A stretch of 48,709 nt of DNA from contig NZ_LZIJ01000110.1 of NCBI RefSeq assembly GCF_001667115.1, forward strand, positions 1-48,709, in the 5' to 3' direction. The notes under the pieces are model-generated. The model saw nothing but the letters and a program-made list of their open reading frames with translations. It was not told the DNA's origin and did no database searches. Origin of the DNA: Mycobacterium sp. 852002-51163_SCH5372311 (GTDB lineage: Bacteria; Actinomycetota; Actinomycetes; Mycobacteriales; Mycobacteriaceae). Shown here piece after piece: positions 43,426 through 48,709 of the stretch. Position 1 is the first letter of the stretch, and each line of letters starts with the position of its first letter. The translations under genes were made by a program, and so were the position numbers.

Positions 43426-43971
43426 ATGACCGACACAGAAACCGTCAGCGCCAAGGTGCGGGCGCTCGTCGGCCAGCCCACCGGTGGCTCCGGAAAGCCC
43501 TCGGTGGCACCGGATCCCGTCAATCAGCCGATGATCCGGCACTGGGCCTACGCGCTGGCTGACATGAACCCGGTGTACCTCGACCCGGAGTTCGCAGCAG
43601 CCTCGCGGTTCGGCGGTATCGTGTCGCCCCCGGTGATGCTGCAGACCTGGACGATGCCGTCTCCGATCCTCGAGGGAATCGGTGACCGCGGCGGCGCACC
43701 CGTCGAAGTCAGATCCAACCCAACGGCATTCCTCGACGAGGCCGGCTATACCAGCACAGTGGCGACCAACTCGGAGTTCGATATCGAACGGTACCCGAGG
43801 CTGGGCGACATCATCAGCGCGACAACGGTCTACGAGTCGGTGTCCGACGAAAAGAAGACGGCGCTGGGTACTGGTTTTTTCCTGACCTGGCTGACCACCT
43901 ACACCGACCAAGATGGCGAGGTGCTGGGCCGGCAGCGATTCCGGGTGTTGCGATTCAGGCCGGAGCGCTGA
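43426..43971 (+). CDS. MaoC-like hydratase subunit, resembles N-terminal half of ChsH2 (Rv3542c)
   Basis: 181 residues; ATG with a clear AGGAGG upstream. Hot-dog fold with W-A-Y-A-L-A-D-M-N-P-V-Y-L-D, the R-hydratase region where the usual catalytic His after N-P is Tyr, so this subunit is probably structural, as in the ChsH1-ChsH2 pair where ChsH1 is catalytic. In M. tuberculosis ChsH2 carries a MaoC half and a DUF35 half in one protein; here the two halves are separate genes joined by a TGATG overlap with the following DUF35 gene. It should pair with the 45494-45943 product to hydrate the enoyl-CoA. Confidence 0.85.
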   Translation: MTDTETVSAKVRALVGQPTGGSGKPSVAPDPVNQPMIRHWAYALADMNPVYLDPEFAAASRFGGIVSPPVMLQTWTMPSPILEGIGDRGGAPVEVRSNPTAFLDEAGYTSTVATNSEFDIERYPRLGDIISATTVYESVSDEKKTALGTGFFLTWLTTYTDQDGEVLGRQRFRVLRFRPER

Positions 43972-44372
43972 TGGCTACCCGACTGCCGCCGACCATCAGC
44001 GCGGACACCGAATTCTTCTGGAATGGGTTGCGGGACAACAAAGTCCTGATCCAGCGCTGTGACGGGTGCGGGGAGCTGCGGCACCCACCCCGCCCGATGT
44101 GCCCCACCTGCCGCTCCCTGGACTGGGATGCGGTTGAGTCGTCGGGCCGCGGCACCGTGTACAGCTACGTGATGCCGCATCATCCACGGTTCCCTTTTTT
44201 CGACTATCCCTACATCGTCGTACTGGTGGAACTCGAGGAAGGCGTGCGGCTGGTGTCGAACCTGACCGACATCGACCCGTCCGACGTGACGGTCGGAATG
44301 CCGGTCGAGGTTTACTACCGATCCTTCGACGGGGACCTGGTGCTGCACCAGTTCCGGCCGGCAAAGAGGTAG
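43971..44372 (+). CDS. DUF35/OB-fold zinc protein, resembles C-terminal half of ChsH2
   Basis: 133 residues. Rubredoxin-like zinc knuckle C-D-G-C-x10-C-P-T-C (R-C-D-G-C-G-E-L-R-H-P-P-R-P-M-C-P-T-C) then an OB-fold (S-S-G-R-G-T-V-Y-S-Y-V through G-M-P-V-E-V-Y-Y). In the cholesterol pathway the DUF35 domain of ChsH2 binds Ltp2 and is required for its aldolase activity; the Ltp2-like gene is in this operon, so this protein is the likely partner. The start ATG shares the A of the upstream TGA. An archaeal-type acyl-CoA-binding role is the wider family precedent. Confidence 0.88.
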   Translation: MATRLPPTISADTEFFWNGLRDNKVLIQRCDGCGELRHPPRPMCPTCRSLDWDAVESSGRGTVYSYVMPHHPRFPFFDYPYIVVLVELEEGVRLVSNLTDIDPSDVTVGMPVEVYYRSFDGDLVLHQFRPAKR

Positions 44373-44378
44373 CGCCCG

Positions 44379-45497
44379 ATGGACTTTACGTTCAGCGAAG
44401 AGCAGGAGACGGTCGCCAAGCTCGCCCGTGACTTGTTTGAGCGCCGCGCCACCCCGGAACGGTTGACGGAGTTGGAATCCGGCGGCATGCGCTACGACAA
44501 GGCGTTGTGGCAAGAGCTGGCGGCCGCTGATCTGCTGGGTATCGCGTTGCCGCAGTCGGTGGGCGGGAATGGCGGCGGCTTTGTCGAACTGGGGGTGCTG
44601 CTGGCCGAGGTCGGGTGGAGCGTGGCGCCGGTACCTGCCTACCCGACGCTGTTGCTGGGCGCCGATCCCATCGCCCGATTCGGCAATGCCGAGCAACAGC
44701 AGCGGTTTTTGCCAGGGGTGATTGCCGGAACCCGCATCCTCACTGCCGGTCTGTGCGAGCCTGAACGTTCGGATCCGCTGACGCCGGCTACCACGGCGCG
44801 ACGCGACGGGTCGCGATGGCGGCTCGACGGCACCAAAGAGTTGGTGCCCGCCGCCCAGATCGCCGACACGCTGCTGATCCCGGCCCGCCTGGAAGACAGC
44901 GACGTCGGCTTGTTCCTGGTGACCACCGACGCGAGCGGCGTGGAGATCCGGCCGGTGAAGACCACCAACGGCGAACCGCACGCCGGCGTATTCCTCGACG
45001 GCGCACCAGTTTCCGACGAGGACCGGCTGGGCGCACCCGGCGAGCAACTGGTCGAGTCGCTGCACACTCGCGCCCTCGTGGGGTTGTGCGCAATTCAGGT
45101 CGGCGTGGCCGAGCGGGCCTTGCGAATGGCCGCCGCGTACACCACGCAGCGTGAGCAATTCGGCCGCCCGATCGGCAGTTTCCAGGCGGTGCAACAGCGG
45201 ATGGCCGACGCTTTCATCGACGTCGAGGCGATCCGCTGGACAACCTGGCATGCGGCTTGGCTGATCGCGAACGGAAGGCCCGCCGACCGCGCCGCGCGGA
45301 TTGCGAAATTCTGGGCCGCCGAGGCCGGCGCCCGCGTCGCTGCCACCACCCAGCAAGTGCACGGCGGCATCGGGATCGACACCAGCTATCCCCTGCACCG
45401 CTACTTCCTGTGGGCCAAACACAACGAACTCACCCTCGGCCCGGCAACTGCCCAGCTGGCCCGCCTCGGCGCAACGTATTCGGAAGGACACCCATGA
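44379..45497 (+). CDS. Acyl-CoA dehydrogenase, partner subunit
   Basis: 372 residues. D-F-T-F-S-E-E-Q-E N-terminus, an atypical binding loop L-C-E-P-E-R-S-D-P-L (a weak version of Y-x-E-P-x-x-G-S-D), G-L-C-A-I-Q-V-G-V-A-E-R-A-L, Y-T-T-Q-R-E-Q-F-G-R-P-I-G-S-F-Q-A-V-Q (the conserved R-x-x-F-G-x-x-I-x-x-F-Q) and Q-V-H-G-G-I-G-I-D. The degenerate first motif suggests that this subunit supports rather than supplies one of the active sites, as in heterotetrameric steroid dehydrogenases. ATGA overlap with the next hydratase gene. Confidence 0.89.
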   Translation: MDFTFSEEQETVAKLARDLFERRATPERLTELESGGMRYDKALWQELAAADLLGIALPQSVGGNGGGFVELGVLLAEVGWSVAPVPAYPTLLLGADPIARFGNAEQQQRFLPGVIAGTRILTAGLCEPERSDPLTPATTARRDGSRWRLDGTKELVPAAQIADTLLIPARLEDSDVGLFLVTTDASGVEIRPVKTTNGEPHAGVFLDGAPVSDEDRLGAPGEQLVESLHTRALVGLCAIQVGVAERALRMAAAYTTQREQFGRPIGSFQAVQQRMADAFIDVEAIRWTTWHAAWLIANGRPADRAARIAKFWAAEAGARVAATTQQVHGGIGIDTSYPLHRYFLWAKHNELTLGPATAQLARLGATYSEGHP

Positions 45498-45943
45498 CGA
45501 CTGCCAGGCACGACACGTTGAAGTGGGCCGACATAGCGGTGGGCGACGACGTGACGGCGCTCGAAATCCCCATCACCACAACGATGATCGTCGCCGGAGC
45601 GATCGCTTCCCGCGACTTCATGCCGGTGCACCATGACCGCGACTACGCCAACAAGCAGGGCTCGCCTAACTTGTTCATGAACATCCTGACCACCAACGGA
45701 TATTGCGTGCGCTTCCTCACCGACTGGGCCGGCCCGGAGGCGATGGTCAAGAATTTGTCGATTCGCCTTGGCGTGCCGTGCTTTCCGGACGACCCGCTGC
45801 GTTTTACCGGCAGCGTCACCAGCAAGACCGAGGGAAACGGTGGAGAAAATTTCGTCGAGGTGACATTCCAGGGCGCTAACAGCCTGGGGAATCACGTTTC
45901 GGGCACCGCGGTCCTCAGCCTGCTTGACGGAGCCGGCGTATGA
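45494..45943 (+). CDS. MaoC-like enoyl-CoA hydratase, ChsH1 (Rv3541c)-like
   Basis: 149 residues from ATG 45494 inside the overlap with the dehydrogenase stop. A-I-A-S-R-D-F-M-P-V-H-H-D-R-D-Y-A carries the Asp and His expected of the catalytic R-hydratase half; Q-G-S-P-N-L-F-M-N-I-L-T-T-N-G and S-I-R-L-G-V-P continue the strong likeness to the cholesterol hydratase subunit ChsH1. It should form a heterodimer with the 43426-43971 product and add water to an enoyl-CoA with a hindered beta carbon. ATGA overlap with the thiolase-like gene. Confidence 0.88.
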   Translation: MTTARHDTLKWADIAVGDDVTALEIPITTTMIVAGAIASRDFMPVHHDRDYANKQGSPNLFMNILTTNGYCVRFLTDWAGPEAMVKNLSIRLGVPCFPDDPLRFTGSVTSKTEGNGGENFVEVTFQGANSLGNHVSGTAVLSLLDGAGV

Positions 45944-47109
45944 GTAGCACGCTGCCCGGCGCCACCGCCATTGTGGGCATCGGCCAGACCGAGTTTTCCA
46001 AAGAATCCGGCCGCAGCGAACTGCAATTGGCGTGCGAGGCGGTCAGCGCAGCCTTGGACGATGCCGGCCTGGCGCCCGCCGATGTCGACGGCATGGTCAC
46101 GTTCACCATGGACTCCAGCGACGAGATCGACATCGCCCGCAACGTCGGAATCGGAGACCTCAGTTTCTTCAGCCGCGTCCACCACGGCGGCGGCGCCGCA
46201 GCCGGCACCGTCGTGCACGCGGCGATGGCCGTCGCCACCGGTGTCGCCGACGTGGTGGTGTGCTGGCGCGCGTTCAACGAGCGTTCCGGCTTCCGGTTCG
46301 GCGGAAGCGGACGCACCAGCGCCGAGACCCCGCTGTTCATGGCGCACTACGCCCCGTTCGGATTGCTCACTCCCGCAGCCTGGGTCGCGCTGCACGCGCA
46401 GCGCTACATGTCGACATACGGCGTCACCAACGAGGACTTCGGCAGGATCGCCGTCGTCGACCGTGCGCATGCGGCAAAGAACCCCGATGCGTGGTTCTAC
46501 CAACGCCCCATCACCTTGGAAGACCATCAGAATTCGCGCTGGATCATCGAACCCGTGCTGCGGCTGCTGGATTGCTGCCAGGAGAGCGACGGCGGCGTCG
46601 CCCTCGTCGTCACCAGTGCCGAGCGTGCCCGCGACCTCAAGCAGCCGCCGGCGGTGATCACTGCGGCGGCTCAGGGCGCGGCCGCCAACGGCGAGATGAT
46701 GACCAGCTATTACCGCGAGGACATCACCGGTCTCCCCGAGATGGGCGTGGTGGCCCGGCAACTGTGGCGTGATTCGGGGCTCAAGCCTCAGGACATTCAA
46801 ACCGCATTCATCTACGACCATTTCACGCCGTTCGTGTTCACCCAACTCGAGGAACTCGGCTTCTGCGGGCGCGGAGAGGCCAAGTACTTCGCGACCGTCG
46901 AGAACCTGTCGCTGGGCGGCACACTGCCGATCAACACCAACGGCGGACTCCTCGGCGAGGCGTACATTCACGGCATGAACGGCATCACCGAAGGCGTGCG
47001 TCAGGTGCGGGGCACGTCGCACAACCAGGTCGACGATGTCGAACACGTACTGGTTACTTCGGGCACCGGTGTGCCGACCAGCGGCCTGATCCTCGCTCGG
47101 TCCGACTGA
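45940..47109 (+). CDS. Ltp2-like retro-aldolase (lipid-transfer/thiolase superfamily)
   Basis: 389 residues. Thiolase fold of the SCPx/Ltp branch: A-I-V-G-I-G-Q-T-E-F, H-H-G-G-G-A-A-A-G-T, E-S-D-G-G-V-A, Y-D-H-F-T-P-F, G-G-L-L-G-E-A-Y-I-H-G-M-N. The nucleophilic Cys of true thiolases is missing; Y292 and Y342 sit at the spacing of the tyrosines reported as catalytic in Ltp2 aldolases. Ltp2 cleaves a beta-hydroxyacyl-CoA whose beta carbon is tertiary, a bond that normal thiolysis cannot reach, releasing propionyl-CoA or acetyl-CoA. It needs a DUF35 partner, encoded at 43971. Confidence 0.89.
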   Translation: MSSTLPGATAIVGIGQTEFSKESGRSELQLACEAVSAALDDAGLAPADVDGMVTFTMDSSDEIDIARNVGIGDLSFFSRVHHGGGAAAGTVVHAAMAVATGVADVVVCWRAFNERSGFRFGGSGRTSAETPLFMAHYAPFGLLTPAAWVALHAQRYMSTYGVTNEDFGRIAVVDRAHAAKNPDAWFYQRPITLEDHQNSRWIIEPVLRLLDCCQESDGGVALVVTSAERARDLKQPPAVITAAAQGAAANGEMMTSYYREDITGLPEMGVVARQLWRDSGLKPQDIQTAFIYDHFTPFVFTQLEELGFCGRGEAKYFATVENLSLGGTLPINTNGGLLGEAYIHGMNGITEGVRQVRGTSHNQVDDVEHVLVTSGTGVPTSGLILARSD

Positions 47110-47119
47110 GGAGACCAAC

Positions 47120-47482
47120 GTGCCCAAAATCGCTGTGTTGACCGCACCTGGCGGCCCGATCGAGCTGGCCGAGTTTCCGCTCACCACACCGGCTCCCGGA
47201 ACCGCAGTGCTCAAACTTCGCATGGCCGGCATCTGCGGATCCGACTTGCACATCTTCCGCGGAGAGCTGCCGCTGCCGTGTCCGTTCGCCATGGGCCACG
47301 AAATGGTGTGCGAGATAGCCGAACTCGGCGAGGGACTGACCAACGACGCCACCGGAACGCCCCTCGCTGTGGGTGACCGCGTTGTCACTCTGATGCCCGA
47401 GCCATTCCACTTGGCCGAGGTCAACGACGCATTCGCCGCCGCCGATGCGGGTTTGGTGCCCCGAGGAGCTCTGGTGCCCTGA
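47120..47482 (+). pseudogene. Zinc alcohol dehydrogenase with central domain deleted
   Basis: GTG 47120 encodes 120 residues. The first ~88 are the GroES-like start of a medium-chain alcohol dehydrogenase: R-M-A-G-I-C-G-S-D-L-H (zinc Cys), G-H-E-M-V-C-E-I (zinc His-Glu) and G-D-R-V-V-T. The chain then jumps in frame to a typical C-terminal end, P-E-P-F-H-L-A-E-V-N-D-A-F-A-A-A-D-A-G. The structural-zinc loop and the whole NAD-binding Rossmann domain, some 230 residues, are missing. The reading frame survives and is embedded in the operon (TGATG overlap with the TetR gene), so it is translated or has been kept for coupling, but it cannot be a working dehydrogenase. Confidence 0.75.
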
Positions 47483-48099
47483 TGACCCAATCGCCTGCCT
47501 TCACCCAAGCGACCGAGACCCGTGAACTCATCCTCGAGTCGGCGTACGCCTGCTTCCGCAAGTACGGCCTGCTGAAGACAACGATCGTCGATATTGCCAA
47601 GGAAGCCAACATATCCCGCAGCACGATCTACGAGTACTTCCGGGACAAGGGCGCCATTCTGGAAGCCTGTGCCGAGCAGGCTTCCGAGCAGTTCTACCGT
47701 GAGATGTCCAGAGCGATGGACCGGGGCAGCTCCCTGGAGGAAAAGCTCTCTTATGCAGCGGTATTCGTGACCCAGGCCCGACGGGCGATCGCCTCGGAAG
47801 AGTACTTTGACGAGGACGCGATCAGCTTGCTGCTGACCAAGGACGCCGCGGTGCTGTTGCGCGAATGCGTCGACTTTTTCGCGCCGTATCTTTCGGCCGC
47901 CAAACTCACCGGCGAAGTTCGAAAGGACCTCGACGTCGAGTCTGCGGGAGAATGGTTCGCGCGCATACTGTTCTCGCTGTTCAGTACGGCTTCGCCGATA
48001 CGCGATATGGACGATCCCGATGTGGTTGCCGAGTTCGTCCGTGCGCACGTGGTCCGCGGCTTCGCGAGCGAACGCCCGCGGCCCAGGCGCCAAGGGTGA
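47482..48099 (+). CDS. TetR-family regulator, probable regulator of the side-chain degradation island
   Basis: 205 residues. HTH: T-R-E-L-I-L-E-S-A-Y-A-C-F-R-K-Y-G-L-L-K-T-T-I-V-D-I-A-K-E-A-N-I-S-R-S-T-I-Y-E-Y-F-R-D-K, then a helical ligand domain. The start shares a base with the preceding stop, so it is the last or near-last gene of the P450 operon. The perfect inverted repeat at 40993-41013 before that operon is the obvious candidate operator; the link is inference. KstR-type regulators control steroid genes in mycobacteria by binding acyl-CoA intermediates, giving a precedent. Confidence 0.88.
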   Translation: MTQSPAFTQATETRELILESAYACFRKYGLLKTTIVDIAKEANISRSTIYEYFRDKGAILEACAEQASEQFYREMSRAMDRGSSLEEKLSYAAVFVTQARRAIASEEYFDEDAISLLLTKDAAVLLRECVDFFAPYLSAAKLTGEVRKDLDVESAGEWFARILFSLFSTASPIRDMDDPDVVAEFVRAHVVRGFASERPRPRRQG

Positions 48100-48617
48100 C
48101 GGAGATCCGCCCGGCCGCTCCAGAGGATGCCCTGGCCGTAGCCCGCGTGCACGTGCGGGCCTGGCAGGTGGCCTACCGGGGACTGATCGCACAGGCCTAC
48201 CTGGACAGTCTCAAACCCGAAGTCTGGGCCGCCAAATACGCTTTTCACCGCACCGGACCAGAGTCGCCGACGACCTTGGTCGCGGTGACCGGCGAAACTG
48301 TCTGCGGCCTGGCCATGTTCGGGCCCTATCGAGGCGTAGAGTTGCCGCATAGCGCTGAGCTGCTAGCGATCTACGTCGACCCTGATCATTGGGACACTGG
48401 CGTGGGGCGGAAGTTGATCGTCGCCACCCGAGAGCAGTTGCGCCGACACGGTTTCACCGAGGCCGCGCTGTGGGTGCTGGATGGCAACGCGCGTGCGCGA
48501 CGGTTCTACGGACGCGACGGATGGAGCCGCGACCGCGGTCGGCAGACGAAAACCATTGCGGGGGCGCAGATGGACGAAGTGCGCTACCGACGCGGGTTAG
48601 GTGATCGGTCGGCGTAG
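48096..48617 (+). CDS. GNAT-family N-acetyltransferase
   Basis: 173 residues from GTG 48096 in a GTGA overlap with the TetR stop. GNAT motifs: N-terminal E-I-R-P-A-A-P-E-D-A-L-A-V-A-R-V-H-V-R-A-W, L-L-A-I-Y-V-D-P-D-H-W-D-T-G-V-G-R-K-L-I (motif A, the acetyl-CoA Q/R-x-x-G-x-G/A loop, here D-T-G-V-G-R), and V-L-D-G-N-A-R-A-R-R-F-Y-G-R-D-G-W (motif B). Substrate not predictable. The overlap suggests cotranscription with the TetR gene, though its role in the island is unclear. After it, 48628-48643 CACTG-TAGCTT-CAGTG is a small inverted repeat that may help end transcription. Confidence 0.87.
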   Translation: MTEIRPAAPEDALAVARVHVRAWQVAYRGLIAQAYLDSLKPEVWAAKYAFHRTGPESPTTLVAVTGETVCGLAMFGPYRGVELPHSAELLAIYVDPDHWDTGVGRKLIVATREQLRRHGFTEAALWVLDGNARARRFYGRDGWSRDRGRQTKTIAGAQMDEVRYRRGLGDRSA

Positions 48618-48678
48618 TCCCTTCTGTCACTGTAGCTTCAGTGGTCACATCGCGGCAATTCTTGTCAGTGGGTCTCCA

Positions 48679-48684
48679 TAAGAT
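48679..48684 (+). promoter_or_regulatory. -10 box of a gene leaving the window
   Basis: TAAGAT ends seven bases before an ATG at 48692, the same spacing as the other leaderless starts here. Confidence 0.4.
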
Positions 48685-48691
48685 TCTGGGC

Positions 48692-48709
48692 ATGGGTTCG
48701 AGCAGTCGT
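48692..48709 (+). CDS. Start of a gene cut by the window end
   Basis: Six codons only, M-G-S-S-S-R, opening at ATG 48692 behind a TAAGAT box. Too short to identify; listed because promoter and start agree and the next sequence would decide. Confidence 0.3.

Noticed and set aside
45892..48192. 766-residue minus-strand ORF across the thiolase, alcohol dehydrogenase remnant and TetR genes
   Set aside because: Antisense to several overlapping, recognisable genes; long open antisense frames are expected at this GC content.

Overview
The window is a high-GC, densely packed stretch of a mycobacterial chromosome, most likely from a slow-growing nontuberculous Mycobacterium. The gene order, read backwards, follows the M. 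tuberculosis block from about Rv1232c down to Rv1189: CBS/MgtE-type protein, DUF1003 protein, lytic transglycosylase, mrp, tatB-htrA-rseA-sigE, O-methyltransferase, TetR/ABC exporter, isoprenylcysteine methyltransferase, glgC/glgM, DUF3117, tagA, DivIVA-domain protein, gpgS, folP2, fadD6, LOG protein, P-loop ATPase, dapE/dapD, MHS transporter, fadD36, three alpha/beta hydrolases and sigI. Gene names come from recalled protein similarity and order, not from a search. Compared with that remembered map, lpqX with Rv1225c-Rv1227c, Rv1215c with PE14, and the PE/PPE/Esx (ESX-5a) block between the Rv1200 and Rv1193 homologues are absent here.

Layout. 1-8.1 kb: cell-wall hydrolase, Fe-S carrier Mrp, Tat component, and the extracytoplasmic stress module sigE-rseA-htrA. 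8.1-11.7 kb: accessory insert with a kinase-MurQ fusion (N-acetylmuramate recycling), a VapBC toxin-antitoxin pair and an alpha/beta hydrolase. 11.7-16.3 kb: self-regulated TetR plus ABC exporter and two tandem membrane methyltransferases. 16.3-29 kb: core metabolism (glycogen and methylglucose lipopolysaccharide precursors, fatty acyl-CoA ligase, lysine/diaminopimelate genes). 29-34 kb: MHS transporter, fadD36 and hydrolases, separated by long palindromic repeats. 34-37 kb: a SigI regulon candidate (sigI, F420-type nitroreductase and dehalogenase-like hydrolase on one strand, a carboxymuconolactone-decarboxylase-family gene on the other) with matching ECF41-type promoters facing both ways.

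37-48.1 kb: a catabolic island made of a double CoA-transferase and an aldehyde dehydrogenase diverging from a P450, two acyl-CoA dehydrogenases, two MaoC-like proteins, a DUF35 protein, an Ltp2-like retro-aldolase, a gutted alcohol dehydrogenase and a TetR regulator. It resembles the cholesterol igr operon (cyp125-fadE28-fadE29-Rv3542c-Rv3541c-ltp2) but is a separate paralogous set, with the ChsH2 functions split into two genes. It predicts a complete route: terminal oxidation, CoA activation, dehydrogenation, hydration and retro-aldol cleavage of a branched side chain whose identity cannot be read from the sequence.

Non-coding highlights: many genes start 6-9 bases after a TANNNT -10 box, so they are probably transcribed as leaderless mRNAs. 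There are at least five kinds of intergenic repeat, including an inverted array of seven 20-bp units at 32.1-32.2 kb and two 58-bp palindromes with compensatory base changes, one of them lying between the divergent dapE and dapD promoters. I saw no tRNA, rRNA, CRISPR array, insertion sequence or phage gene, and no gene-free stretch longer than 300 bases.
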